Shown here: positions 1 through 8,571 of the stretch, in pieces
How positions within the stretch are numbered: the stretch's first letter is position 1
How the letters are laid out: each line of letters begins with the position of its first letter
NCBI RefSeq assembly: GCF_018403265.1
Contig: NZ_BOSI01000001.1
Span: 186,001 to 250,000, forward strand
Source: Paenibacillus sp. J31TS4
GTDB lineage: Bacteria > Bacillota > Bacilli > Paenibacillales > NBRC-103111
Direction: 5' to 3'
DNA length: 64,000 bases
Program-made: the position numbers and the translations under genes
The notes under the pieces: generated by a model
Seen by the model: only the letters and a program-made list of their open reading frames with translations
Database searches by the model: none
Told to the model about the DNA's origin: nothing

Positions 1-2
1 GC

Positions 3-392
3 GCCGCCCGTACGACGACGGTCGTGTTCACCGTTCTGACGCTGCTAGTGGCGATCTACCAAAAGAGCTTCGGCGGCATCTTGAACCTGCTCATCGTCTG
101 GTTCGGGGGACTGGTCGGCCCGATCTCGATCCCGATGCTGCTTGGCCTCTTGCCAGCCTTCCGGAACAGCAACTCGACGGCGGCCATCGTGAGCTGGGTC
201 GGCGGCCTGCTGACCTTCGGCTTCGTCAAATACATCCTGACCGACGCCAGCACCGTGACGCTTGTTTCCTCACCGGTGCTCGTCTCGGCGGTGCTGTTCA
301 TCGGCATCGGGCTGATCAACCGCGGGATGGGCCGCAAGGTTGCAACCGAAGTCGACGAGCTGCTCGTTTCCTTAAACAAGGACGCCGAATAG
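3..392 (+). CDS. Sodium:solute symporter, C-terminal part (truncated by window edge)
   Basis: The frame is open from the first bases and carries hydrophobic segments ending in a short charged tail (DELLVSLNKDAE). The pattern of four or so membrane helices with the stretch LLPAFRNSNSTAAIVSWVGG resembles the end of SSS-family (SLC5-like) Na+/solute symporters, which sit in the cytoplasmic membrane and import small metabolites with sodium. The N-terminus and most of the transporter lie upstream of the window, so the substrate cannot be judged. A GTG at 24 is internal and is not taken as a start. A terminator-like hairpin follows 60 bp after the stop. Confidence 0.75.
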   Translation, partial: AARTTTVVFTVLTLLVAIYQKSFGGILNLLIVWFGGLVGPISIPMLLGLLPAFRNSNSTAAIVSWVGGLLTFGFVKYILTDASTVTLVSSPVLVSAVLFIGIGLINRGMGRKVATEVDELLVSLNKDAE

Positions 393-451
393 GGGCCGGA
401 GGATCGAACCGCCGACCATGCGGCAACTCCTGTCCCAAGCGTATTAGAACG

Positions 452-481
452 AACCCGCACCATGTGTGCGGGGTTTGTTTG
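452..481 (+). terminator. Rho-independent terminator after the symporter
   Basis: A GC-rich stem (AACCCGCAC paired with GTGCGGGGTT, one bulge, five-base loop) is followed by a T-rich tail TTTGTTTGG. It sits between the symporter and the HD-domain gene and would end the first transcript. Confidence 0.7.
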
Positions 482-570
482 GTTATAGCGGTTGTTTCCC
501 TTGTCGGCATAAGGTCACGAGTCTATGATGGAGGGCGTTTGGAAGCCAACCACTAGGAGGCAGGGAGCCG

Positions 571-1215
571 ATGAATCGAGACAAGCTGAAGGAAATGGCC
601 TATCACGCCATGGGCAAACGCAAAGCACATATCGACCGGGAACGGGGCTTCATCTACTACCACTGCGGACGAACGGCCAAGCTCGCCCTAACGCTTCGGG
701 AATCGTTGTTCCCGGATATGGCGGACAAGGACGACGTCATCTTCGCGGGAGCGCTGTTCCATGATGTGGCCAAAGGAATCGAGCCCCACAATGAGAGGGG
801 CGCCCTCCTCGTCGGCGACATGCTGAAGCACGAGGTCTCAAGCTCAGAGCTGGCGGACATCGTGGCGATCGTCCGCGGGCATAACAAGCGAAAGCCGGGG
901 GACAACGGCATCCCTTACTTCATCAAGCTGGTGCAGGATGCGGACGTTCTCGATCATTTTGGGAGCGCGGAAGTGTGGCTGAAGGTGCAGTACAGCGCGA
1001 CGCATGGCGAAACGATGCAGGAAGCAGCGGCTTTCTGGAACAGTGAAAGCTATGAGGCGGAAGTCCGGAGGTGGAGAGGGCTTCTGAACTATGAGCTGTC
1101 CCTCCGTCATTTCGACGAGAAGACCGCCTTCGTCAGCCAGTTCATTCACCGGTTCACACGCGAGGCGGAGGGGGAGCTCGTCCCTGTTGCCGGAAGCTGG
1201 GCGGGTCAGGCATAA
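571..1215 (+). CDS. HD-domain metal-dependent hydrolase, probable phosphohydrolase
   Basis: This 214-residue cytoplasmic protein has the HD signature: H31 in the first helix, the H64-D65 pair in ALFHDVAKG, H104 in VRGHNKRKPG and a later D123/D125 in VQDADVLDHF. These ligands hold one or two divalent metals in enzymes that remove phosphate from nucleotides or cleave cyclic nucleotides. The length matches single-domain HD proteins of the YedJ/YpgQ kind, with no RelA/SpoT or HD-GYP extra motifs, so the substrate is unknown. The start is supported by AGGAGG about 10 bp upstream. The FAD gene downstream is 61 bp away on the same strand and may be cotranscribed. Confidence 0.8.
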   Translation: MNRDKLKEMAYHAMGKRKAHIDRERGFIYYHCGRTAKLALTLRESLFPDMADKDDVIFAGALFHDVAKGIEPHNERGALLVGDMLKHEVSSSELADIVAIVRGHNKRKPGDNGIPYFIKLVQDADVLDHFGSAEVWLKVQYSATHGETMQEAAAFWNSESYEAEVRRWRGLLNYELSLRHFDEKTAFVSQFIHRFTREAEGELVPVAGSWAGQA

Positions 1216-1276
1216 TGAGAGGGAACGCATTCGCATTAGCGAAGCCGACCATTCCCAAGTGAAGGAGAGGAAAGCC

Positions 1277-1846
1277 ATGTATGACATCGCGATTGTAGGT
1301 GCCGGTCCGGCGGGAGGCAGTGCAGCGGTCTTCGCCGCCAAAGCGGGCAAGAAGACGCTCGTGTTCGACAGCGACCAAGGAGTGACCAAGAGAGCCTGGC
1401 TCGAGAACCATTACGGAGTGCTGGAAATCAGCGGTCCGGATCTGGTGGAGACTGGGAAGAAGCAGGCGTCCAAATTCGGCGCAGAGTTCGTAAGCGGGAA
1501 GGTGACGAACATTGCCAAAACGGACGAAGGCTTTAAGCTGGAGACCGACAGCGGCACCTATGAAGCCAAGCATGTGATTCTCGCCACCGGCATGCTGACC
1601 GATTTGGCCGAGACCGTCGGCGTTCAGACCAAGCCGGGTACCGAGCCGCGCGTGAAGACCATCCTCGAGACCGATGCGAACGGCAAAACGTCCGTGGAAG
1701 GCATCTGGGCCGCCGGGACGTGCGCAGGTGTCAGCATGCACACAATCGTTACGGCGGGAGACGGGGCGAAGGTCGCCATCAATGTCATCAGCGAGATGAA
1801 CGGCGAGCGGTATGTCGACCACGATGTGCTGAAGCCGAAGGAATAG
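1277..1846 (+). CDS. Small FAD-dependent oxidoreductase, thioredoxin-reductase fold
   Basis: The protein begins MYDIAIVGAGPAGG, a Rossmann dinucleotide motif (G8, G10, G13), and has the second FAD motif ILATGM near residue 98 and the C-terminal pattern GIWAAGTCAG seen in the FAD domain of thioredoxin-reductase-like enzymes. It is only 189 residues, lacks a separate NAD(P)H-binding domain, and has no redox CxxC, so it is not a classical TrxB; it belongs to the compact class II pyridine-nucleotide oxidoreductase relatives of unknown substrate. The start at 1277 is preferred over an upstream in-frame extension at 1091 because GAAGGAGAGG lies just before it and the Rossmann motif starts immediately. 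Confidence 0.8.
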   Translation: MYDIAIVGAGPAGGSAAVFAAKAGKKTLVFDSDQGVTKRAWLENHYGVLEISGPDLVETGKKQASKFGAEFVSGKVTNIAKTDEGFKLETDSGTYEAKHVILATGMLTDLAETVGVQTKPGTEPRVKTILETDANGKTSVEGIWAAGTCAGVSMHTIVTAGDGAKVAINVISEMNGERYVDHDVLKPKE

Positions 1847-2042
1847 CTATCCAGCAGGGAATTCCCGAACAGATGGCTGCCGGACGGCCTTAGGGCGGCA
1901 CGGAACCCGCATAAGCATACATAGAGCGGGCCGCTTGCCGGACTATTCAATGCCGGCAGGGCGGCTGCCGGAGGGGCTTACTCCCCGCCGGACGGGCTTC
2001 GCCGGAACGTTCAGCTGGACTGCAGGGAGGAATCCAACAAGT

Positions 2043-2079
2043 AAGCCCGGAATCGCCATTCGGCGGTTCCGGGCTTTTT
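2043..2079 (+). terminator. Rho-independent terminator before lytS
   Basis: The arms AAGCCCGGAA and TTCCGGGCTT form a perfect 10-bp stem around a loop that can itself pair, followed by TTTTT. It lies between the FAD gene and lytS and shows that the long open extension of the lytS frame upstream of it is non-coding. Confidence 0.85.
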
Positions 2080-2162
2080 GGAGCAGGGGGGACGGGGAGG
2101 AGAACGCTCATTGCGGCTATGGACGGGCGTCGAGTAGAATAAGGGCATCGACCCGGAAGGAT

Positions 2163-3926
2163 GTGCGCTCCGACTTGAAGGAACTAACGCTCGTTTTGCT
2201 CGAACGCAACGCCCTGCTGCTGCTCGTGTTCTTTCTCCTGACGCGCATTCCGCTGTTCCGCAAGCTGATCGACCGGGAGCCGGACGGCAAGCACTGGATC
2301 CCGTTCTCGCTGTTGTTCGGGCTGTTCAGCGTGATGGGCACCTACGCGGGAGTGCGGATCGAGCAGGATCTAAGCCTGATGACCTCGTTTTGGATTCCGC
2401 ATCTGCGCCCGGACGAGGCGATCGCCGGCTCCTCGCTCGTCGGGGTCATCATGGGCGGTCTGCTCGGCGGGCAGCGAGTCGGGATGCTCGCGGGATTGCT
2501 GTCCGGTGCGCATCTGCTAGCGTTGGGCGGGGCGACCGGAATTGCGGATGCGCTAACCGTCGTTCTCGTCGGCTGGCTCAGCGGCTGGATCACCAAACAA
2601 GTTCAACAGCCCAAGGTGCTGTCTCCCACGATCGCGTTCTACATCGGATTTTTCGCCGTCATTCTGCATTACAGTATCGTGCTCATCGTCTGCGGGCCGA
2701 CGCCTTGGATCATCGCCTTCGTGGATACGGTCGGCATCCCGATGGTGCTGACGACGAGCGCTTCCGTCAGCATCTTCATGATGATGCTGTTGACTGCGCT
2801 GCGGGAAAAGGAAGCCGCGGCCGCCACGGAAACCGAGCGGGCGCTTCATATCGCCGAGCTGGCACTGCCTCACCTGAAGCAAGGGCTGTCGTTCGCGACG
2901 GCGGAAGCGACCGCCCAGCTGCTGAAACGGGAGCTGAAGGCGGCCGCCGTTGCAATCACTGACACGGAGCGGGTGCTGGCTTATGTCGGGACAGGCAGCT
3001 CCGCGCATGAACCGGGAGAGCCGATCGCGTCGCAGCTCTCTCTGCTGGCGCTTGAGAGCGGCCGGATGCAGATCGCTAGGCAGCCGGCGAAGCTCGATCC
3101 CCGCTACGCGAAGCTAGGTGCGGTGATCGTCGTTCCGTTTCAACAGGGGGGCCGCGTCGCGGGACTGATTCATCTCTATTTTCGCAGTCCGGAGCGTCTT
3201 CGCCGCATCGAGATCGTGCTGGCGGAAGGGCTTGGCAAGCTGATCTCGTATCAGCTGGAGGCGTCGCTGAGCGAACAGCTTGCCCGGCATATGAAGGAGA
3301 GCGAGCTGCGGATGCTGCAGGCGCAGATCAACCCGCACTTTTTGTTCAATACGCTGAATTCCATTGTTACCCTCATACGGACCGATCCCGATCTGGCCCG
3401 CCATGCAACCGTACAGCTCGCTACCTTCATGCGCCTCAGCCTGCAGCTTACGAACGCCAAGCTGGTGACGCTGCGGCAGGAGCTGGATCATCTGAAGGCG
3501 TATCTCGACATCATGCAAATCCGGTTCGCAGACCGGTTCACCGTCTCCCTCATGGCGGAAGAGGGCTTGGCGGGAGCCAGGCTGCCCCCAGCGACGTTCC
3601 AGCCATTGGTGGAGAACTGCATCCAGCACGGCCTCAAGGACAAGCAGGACGGCGGGTTCATTGCCATCTACGTGACGGAAGCGGAGGGTATGCTGAAGGC
3701 CACCATTGAAGACAACGGAACGGGCATTCCGGAAGCGGTACGGGCCGGTTTGGGGGACAAGCCCGTACAGGAAGGGAAAGGAACCGGGATTGGCGTCTAC
3801 AACGTAAACCAGCGACTCCTGGCGCTGTTCGGTCCCGGAGCGGGGCTCGACATCGGCGAGAGACCGGGAGGGGGGACACGCATCCGTTTCGCGGTCCCGC
3901 TGCATTCATCGGAGGTGAAGGCGTGA
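2163..3926 (+). CDS. lytS: LytS-type sensor histidine kinase
   Basis: About 587 residues in the order: multi-helix 5TM-LYT sensor (residues 1-200), GAF domain (about 215-350), His_kinase segment with QAQINPHFLFNTLN (phospho-accepting His near 391), and HATPase with N-box VENCIQHG and G-boxes DNGTGIP and GKGTGIG. LytS-type kinases sense changes in the cell envelope and phosphorylate LytR regulators that control murein hydrolase and pyruvate/overflow genes. The GTG at 2163 follows GGAAGG very closely (2 nt); a TTG at 2175 is an alternative. The frame is open back to 1935, but a terminator at 2043-2079 lies inside that extension. The gene overlaps lytR by 4 nt, so translation is coupled. Confidence 0.92.
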   Translation: MRSDLKELTLVLLERNALLLLVFFLLTRIPLFRKLIDREPDGKHWIPFSLLFGLFSVMGTYAGVRIEQDLSLMTSFWIPHLRPDEAIAGSSLVGVIMGGLLGGQRVGMLAGLLSGAHLLALGGATGIADALTVVLVGWLSGWITKQVQQPKVLSPTIAFYIGFFAVILHYSIVLIVCGPTPWIIAFVDTVGIPMVLTTSASVSIFMMMLLTALREKEAAAATETERALHIAELALPHLKQGLSFATAEATAQLLKRELKAAAVAITDTERVLAYVGTGSSAHEPGEPIASQLSLLALESGRMQIARQPAKLDPRYAKLGAVIVVPFQQGGRVAGLIHLYFRSPERLRRIEIVLAEGLGKLISYQLEASLSEQLARHMKESELRMLQAQINPHFLFNTLNSIVTLIRTDPDLARHATVQLATFMRLSLQLTNAKLVTLRQELDHLKAYLDIMQIRFADRFTVSLMAEEGLAGARLPPATFQPLVENCIQHGLKDKQDGGFIAIYVTEAEGMLKATIEDNGTGIPEAVRAGLGDKPVQEGKGTGIGVYNVNQRLLALFGPGAGLDIGERPGGGTRIRFAVPLHSSEVKA

Positions 3927-4693
3927 AGAAGATCAAGGTAGCCGTGGCGGAGGACGAGAGACTGGCCCGGGAAGAGCTGGTCTATCTGCTAGAGCGGGAG
4001 ACGGATGTCGAGCTGGTAGGGACGGCCGTTAACGGGAGAGAGCTGTTGGAGCTGGTAGAGGAAACCGCACCGGATGCCGTCTTCCTCGATATCCAGATGC
4101 CGGAGCTGGAGGGCATCCAGGCTGCCCGCATGCTGCAAGGAAGGGATCAGAAGCCTTTCCTGCTGTTCACGACGGCGCATGAGGAATATGCGGTCGAAGC
4201 TTTCGGTCTCCGGGCGTTGGATTACCTGCTCAAGCCGTACAGCCCGCAGAGGCTCAAGGAATCGCTGCAGAGGCTCAGGGAGGCGGTCGGTACGCGCAGA
4301 GGGGACGGGGCTGACGGGACTGCTCGCACGTTGGGAGCCGCTGTCTCCGGGTCGGTCGCGGCCGGCAGACTGCTGGTCGAGGACGGAGAGCGGATGGTCG
4401 TGCTGGAGACGAAGAATCTTCTCTATGCCGAGAAGGAGGAAAAGGCCCTCCGCCTCGTAACGGTGGAAGGGGACTATACCGTCCGGCTCACGCTGCAGGA
4501 GCTCGAAGACAAGCTGCGGGAACAGCCTTTCTTCCGCGTGCACCGCAGCTATCTCGTCAATCTCGATTATGTCCGCGAGCTCGTCCCCTGGCTGAACGGC
4601 GCGTATACGCTGCTGCTCAGAGGCAACGAGACGCAGGTGCCGGTCTCCCGGGATGCGGGCAAGGAGCTCATCCGGCTGCTAAAAGGGGGCTAA
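3923..4693 (+). CDS. lytR: LytR/AlgR-family (LytTR) response regulator
   Basis: A 256-residue response regulator with an N-terminal receiver (acidic pocket E9/D11, phospho-acceptor D56 in FLDIQMPE, conserved Lys in YLLKPYSP) and a C-terminal LytTR DNA-binding domain (about 152-254, with FFRVHRSYLVNLDYV and a closing VPVSRDAGKEL). LytTR proteins bind direct repeats in promoters. GTG start with GGAGGTGAAG just before it, overlapping the stop of lytS (GTGA), so the two are one operon and a cognate pair. No cidAB/lrgAB target genes are visible nearby; the next operon, a DUF485/acetate-type symporter, could be a target, because LytS-type systems often control carboxylate transport. Confidence 0.93.
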   Translation: MKKIKVAVAEDERLAREELVYLLERETDVELVGTAVNGRELLELVEETAPDAVFLDIQMPELEGIQAARMLQGRDQKPFLLFTTAHEEYAVEAFGLRALDYLLKPYSPQRLKESLQRLREAVGTRRGDGADGTARTLGAAVSGSVAAGRLLVEDGERMVVLETKNLLYAEKEEKALRLVTVEGDYTVRLTLQELEDKLREQPFFRVHRSYLVNLDYVRELVPWLNGAYTLLLRGNETQVPVSRDAGKELIRLLKGG

Positions 4694-4909
4694 CCAACGC
4701 CCACTCTTTCGCGTGTTTCAAAGCGCCGCTCCCATCTGCATTCCGTGTAACTGTTAAGCTGTTATCTATTAGCCGTGGCGGCGCGTCGTTAACCTGACCG
4801 CCGCAGCTTTGCTTCCACGGCCAAGCCGTAGAAGGCCATGACATACCAACCAATCAAGCCGCCTCTCCTACGGTTCAAGCTGCGATTCCGACAGTTCGCG
4901 TCAGCCTGC

Positions 4910-4957
4910 TTCACATAGGGCGGCATCCGGTTATAATAATTTTGTGAAGCGCTTTCA
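4910..4957 (+). promoter_or_regulatory. Promoter with cre-like CcpA site before the DUF485-symporter pair
   Basis: A perfect -10 box TATAAT (4932-4937) has a weak -35 TTCACA 16 bp upstream (4910-4915). Seven bases after the -10 box is GTGAAGCGCTTTCA (4944-4957), matching 11 of 14 positions of the catabolite-responsive element consensus TGWAANCGNTNWCA. A cre over the start site normally means repression by CcpA on glucose. The rest of the 306-bp gap from 4694 shows no gene. Confidence 0.6.
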
Positions 4958-4999
4958 TTACAGGCGCGATCAGATTGTTTCCTGATGGAGGGATAGGCC

Positions 5000-5311
5000 T
5001 TGGAGACCAAACCGGATTACTCCCGCATAGCGCAATCGGACAGCTTCAAACGATTCATGCAGGCAAAGAAGCGATTCTTGCTTCCGATGTCCATCTTCTT
5101 CCTCGTCTTCTATTTTGCGCTGCCCTTGCTCACCTCTTACACGACCGTGCTGAACAAACCAGCATTCGGTCCCATCTCGTGGGCGTGGGTGTTCGCCTTC
5201 GCACAGTTCATCATGACGTGGGCGCTCTGCGTGATTTATTCGCGTAAGTCGGCCCGGTTCGATGAGGAGATTGAACGGATGAAAGCAGAAGCGGGGAGGA
5301 GTGTAAGATGA
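5000..5311 (+). CDS. DUF485 small inner-membrane partner of the acetate-type symporter
   Basis: A 103-residue protein with a soluble N-terminus, two membrane helices (about residues 27-50 and 58-82) and a charged C-terminal tail, fitting the DUF485 family (YjcH of E. coli, YwcB of Bacillus). These proteins are encoded immediately before cation/acetate symporters and are thought to be accessory. TTG start with GATGGAGGGA upstream. Its TGA stop overlaps the ATG of the symporter gene, so the two are translationally coupled. Confidence 0.88.
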   Translation: METKPDYSRIAQSDSFKRFMQAKKRFLLPMSIFFLVFYFALPLLTSYTTVLNKPAFGPISWAWVFAFAQFIMTWALCVIYSRKSARFDEEIERMKAEAGRSVR

Positions 5312-6828
5312 ATACGACCGCCTTTATCCTCTTTATCGCCATTGTCGGACTGACGCTCATCATTACCTTTTACGCATCCAAAAAAACGAATAACGCGAGC
5401 GAATTCTACACGGCGGGAGGAGGCCTCACCGGCTGGCAGAACGGGATGGCGATCGCCGGCGACTATATGTCCGCCGCCTCCTTCCTCGGAATCGCCGGCA
5501 CGATTGCCCTCGCCGGCTTCGACGGGTTCTTCTACAGCATTGGCTTCCTCGTCGCTTATCTGGTCGTCCTGTATCTGGTGGCGGAGCCGCTCCGCAACCT
5601 CGGGAAGTATACGATGGCCGATATGATCGCCGCCCGGTTCGACCAGAAAAAAATCCGGGGCGTCGCGGCGCTGAACACCATCACTATCTCGACCTTTTAC
5701 ATGATCGCCCAGCTGGTAGGAGCCGGTGCGCTCATCAAGCTGCTGCTTGGACTGGACGCGTACACCTCGGTCCTTATCGTCGGTGTCCTGATGACCGTCT
5801 ATGTCGTCTTCGGCGGCATGACGGCCACGAGCTGGGTGCAGATCACCAAGGCGATTTTGCTCATGGCCGGCACGTTCATCATCTCGATGATCGTCTTCGC
5901 CAAGTTCCACTTCAGCGTCACCGAGATGTTCGAGTATATGAAGACGGCGACACCGCTGAAGGAAGCGTTCCTAAACCCCGGCAACAAATACAAGGTGCCG
6001 CTTGACACTCTGTCGCTCAATCTGGCGCTTGTGCTCGGCACCGCGGGCCTGCCCCATATTCTGATCCGCTTCTTCACGGTCAAGGACGCGCCGACGGCAC
6101 GCAGCTCGGTCGTCTATGCCACCTGGATCATCGGTATTTTCTACGTCATGACGGTCTTCCTCGGCTTCGGCGCTGCCGCGTTCGTCGGCACCGACAGCAT
6201 CGTAGCGGCCGACAAGGGCGGGAATATGGCAGCCCCGCTGCTCGCCAAAGCGCTTGGCGGCGACTTCCTGTTCGCCTTCGTCTCGGCAGTGGCGTTCGCG
6301 ACGATTCTCGCCGTCGTCACCGGGCTCGTACTGTCGGCCGCCTCTGCCTTCGCCCATGACTTCTACAGCCACATTATCCGCAAAGGGCAGGCGACCGAAA
6401 AAGAGCAGATGACCGCCGCCCGCTGGGCGTCTGTCGGCGTCTCGGTTCTTTCGATTCTCCTGTCGATGTTCGCCATGAAGCTGAACGTCGCCTTCCTCGT
6501 CTCCTTGGCCTTTGCCGTGGCGGCGAGCGCGAATCTCCCGGTGCTGCTGTTCACGATCTTCTGGAGACGGTTCAACACGGGCGGCGCCATCTCCGGTATG
6601 CTCACCGGCTTGATCAGCGCGCTCCTGCTCGTCGCGATTAGCCCGAGCGTCTGGGATCCCGCCGGCAAAGCTATCTTCGTTGGGGAGCCGCTCATATCGC
6701 TGACGAACCCGGGCATCATCTCGATTCCGCTTGGCTTCCTGGGAGCGATTGTCGGAACACTCCTCTCCGGCAAGAGCAGCCAAGCCAAGTTTGACGAGGT
6801 GCTGGTCAAGGCAAACACGGGCATGTAA
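5308..6828 (+). CDS. Cation:acetate-type sodium/solute symporter (ActP/YwcA-like)
   Basis: A 506-residue polytopic membrane protein with about 13 helices and the SSS-family features of the acetate permease branch: the FYTAGGGLTGWQNGMAIAGDYMSAASFLG stretch near residues 30-58 and the pairing with a DUF485 gene. This branch imports short monocarboxylates such as acetate, pyruvate or propionate with Na+ or H+. The start overlaps the upstream stop (ATGA). The cre-like site in the promoter fits use of overflow acetate after glucose is gone. Acetate is the best guess for the substrate but related members also carry pyruvate or amino acids. Confidence 0.88.
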   Translation: MNTTAFILFIAIVGLTLIITFYASKKTNNASEFYTAGGGLTGWQNGMAIAGDYMSAASFLGIAGTIALAGFDGFFYSIGFLVAYLVVLYLVAEPLRNLGKYTMADMIAARFDQKKIRGVAALNTITISTFYMIAQLVGAGALIKLLLGLDAYTSVLIVGVLMTVYVVFGGMTATSWVQITKAILLMAGTFIISMIVFAKFHFSVTEMFEYMKTATPLKEAFLNPGNKYKVPLDTLSLNLALVLGTAGLPHILIRFFTVKDAPTARSSVVYATWIIGIFYVMTVFLGFGAAAFVGTDSIVAADKGGNMAAPLLAKALGGDFLFAFVSAVAFATILAVVTGLVLSAASAFAHDFYSHIIRKGQATEKEQMTAARWASVGVSVLSILLSMFAMKLNVAFLVSLAFAVAASANLPVLLFTIFWRRFNTGGAISGMLTGLISALLLVAISPSVWDPAGKAIFVGEPLISLTNPGIISIPLGFLGAIVGTLLSGKSSQAKFDEVLVKANTGM

Positions 6829-7008
6829 CCGGGAATGTCAAGAAGACGCTGCGCCGTCTAGGTAGCTCAAAAAGCGAAGCACTACCGCCAGGAGCGCTAA
6901 CACCGCAGCAGTATTAACACCTAAGCGCTAACGTCGCTAACAGGGTGGCGGAACGTTTCGGCTTCGCAGAGCGTAGCCTCGCAAGCGAGACGGTTCCTGA
7001 ATAGAAGC

Positions 7009-7040
7009 AAAAAGGCAGTCACTTAAGCGACTGCCTTTTT
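7009..7040 (+). terminator. Bidirectional-looking terminator after the symporter
   Basis: The 12-base arms AAAAAGGCAGTC and GACTGCCTTTTT pair perfectly around an 8-base loop and carry a T-run, closing the DUF485-symporter transcript. Confidence 0.9.
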
Positions 7041-7258
7041 GCGTTGCCGAGGGGAGAGGGGAGAGCGGTAAGTCGGCCGTCCTTCCCTCTATCCCCTTTC
7101 TGATATATGCTTTGTTTATAAGAAAAAGCGAATGTTCATACGAATAGGAGGTCCCTTCCTCACATAACCTTAAAGAGAAAATCGACGAAAACGGCGAAAA
7201 ATGGGCCGAAAAGACCTCTTATGGATCCACGTTCACAAATTCGTCGAACGTCGCTCAG

Positions 7259-7287
7259 TTGGTTGCTTATGCATATTCCTGTATACT
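7259..7287 (+). promoter_or_regulatory. SigA-type promoter of khtU-khtT
   Basis: TTGGTT (7259-7264) and TATACT (7282-7287) are separated by 17 bp, a good match to the housekeeping promoter; transcription would start about 35 bp before the khtU start codon. Confidence 0.65.
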
Positions 7288-7328
7288 AAAGGGGATGCTT
7301 GTGAAAAAGAGGGAGGGATACAACTTGT

Positions 7329-8540
7329 ATGGATCATTTGATCTTTGAAGTCGGAACCGCCTTGGCTCTCATTGCCATCGCTTCAGTGATCGCCGGCAAG
7401 CTTAAGATCTCCATCATCCCGTTTTTGATTATTCTTGGTATGTTGGTCGGTCCCCATGCCCCTGCAATCGGCATTTTTGATTTCCGGTTCATTGAGAGCC
7501 AGGAGATCATAGGGTTTCTCGGCAGAATCGGGGTTCTGTTCCTGCTCTTCTATCTAGGATTGGAATTTTCCGTTTCGAAGCTGATCAAATCCGGACGGAA
7601 CATCGTCTTTGGAGGAACTGTCTACGTCCTCATGAATTTCGCCGTCGGGTTCGTCTACGGAATCCTCGCTTCCTTTCCGATTTACGAAACACTTATTATT
7701 GCCGGTATGCTGTCGGTTTCTTCGACGGCTATCGTCGCCAAGACTCTCGTTGAGCTGAGGAGAACGGGCAACGCGGAGACGGAGCTCATTCTCGGCATGA
7801 TTCTGTTCGACGATATCTTCCTGGCCGTCTTCCTCTCCGTCATGTCCGGCCTGCTGCTCGGGGGAGCCAGCTCGGTCGGCGGAATCCTTCTGTCGGTCGG
7901 CATTTCGATCGGCTACATGCTGCTTTTTTTTGTTATCGCTCGCAAGGGGCCGCCTGTGCTGAACCGGCTCCTGAATATTACCTCGAACGAAATCTTCATT
8001 ATCGTCGTTTTCTCCGCACTCTTCTTCATCGCGGGCTTCTCGGAGAAGCTCCATGTAGCCGAGGCGATCGGAGCGCTGCTGTTCGGCCTTGCGTTATCCG
8101 AGACGGAGCACAGTAAGAGAATCGAGCATTTGGTTGTCCCGTTTCGGGATTTCTTCGGAGCGGTTTTCTTCTTCAGCTTCGGACTCGGCATCGATCCGCT
8201 CACGCTAGGTCATGCCGTATGGGTAGCGGCGGGCGCAGTCGTGCTGACCGTCCTTGCAAACGTCGTCTCCGGCATGATAGCAGGACGAAAGGCCGGGCTC
8301 TCCCACAAAGCTTCGTTAAATATCGGCCTGACTGTCATGGCCAGGGGGGAATTCAGCATCATCGTGGCGAATTTGGGTATAGCGGCAGGGCTTCTCCCGC
8401 AGCTGAAGCCGTTTTCGGCGCTCTATGTCTTGATCCTGGCTATACTCGGTCCGCTGCTGGCCAAGGAATCGAAGCTGATCTACCGCGGACTGAACCGGGT
8501 GTTCAAGTGGAGCCGGGTTCCAGAAAAAGCAGAATACTAA
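7329..8540 (+). CDS. khtU: Monovalent cation:proton antiporter-2 (KhtU-like K+ efflux)
   Basis: A 403-residue membrane protein of the CPA2 Na+/H+ exchanger fold, with about 12 helices from residue 3 to 385 and the conserved patches FYLGLEFS, LSVSSTAIVAKTL and ARGEFSIIVANLG. In Bacillus, KhtU expels K+ (or NH4+) in exchange for H+ and is gated by the soluble RCK-C protein KhtT. It lacks its own TrkA domains, unlike KefB/C, and is followed 31 bp later by the khtT homologue. The order U-T differs from the khtS-T-U order of B. subtilis and no KhtS is present. Start chosen by GGGAGGG 11 bp upstream. Confidence 0.85.
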   Translation: MDHLIFEVGTALALIAIASVIAGKLKISIIPFLIILGMLVGPHAPAIGIFDFRFIESQEIIGFLGRIGVLFLLFYLGLEFSVSKLIKSGRNIVFGGTVYVLMNFAVGFVYGILASFPIYETLIIAGMLSVSSTAIVAKTLVELRRTGNAETELILGMILFDDIFLAVFLSVMSGLLLGGASSVGGILLSVGISIGYMLLFFVIARKGPPVLNRLLNITSNEIFIIVVFSALFFIAGFSEKLHVAEAIGALLFGLALSETEHSKRIEHLVVPFRDFFGAVFFFSFGLGIDPLTLGHAVWVAAGAVVLTVLANVVSGMIAGRKAGLSHKASLNIGLTVMARGEFSIIVANLGIAAGLLPQLKPFSALYVLILAILGPLLAKESKLIYRGLNRVFKWSRVPEKAEY

Positions 8541-8571
8541 CGGTTGCAACCGAAACGGAGGGGATGGCCTT

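Larger units (their letters stand above)
6829..7328. other. 500-bp intergenic region without a gene
   Basis: It contains a terminator (7009-7040) and the promoter of khtU (7259-7287). The stretch 6840-7000 is rich in short GCTAAC/GCGAAG-like words but shows no ORF with a ribosome site and no recognised RNA. An AGGAGG at about 7147 is not followed by a usable start codon. Confidence 0.6.

Noticed and set aside
393-450. tRNA-like piece (GGATCGAACC)
   Set aside because: No cloverleaf or acceptor stem can be built around it.
1935-2162. N-terminal extension of LytS
   Set aside because: A terminator at 2043-2079 lies within it and the sequence does not match LytS proteins.
5971-6783. Minus-strand open frame inside the symporter gene
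   Set aside because: Arg/Asp/Glu-rich low-complexity product typical of an antisense shadow of a membrane protein.
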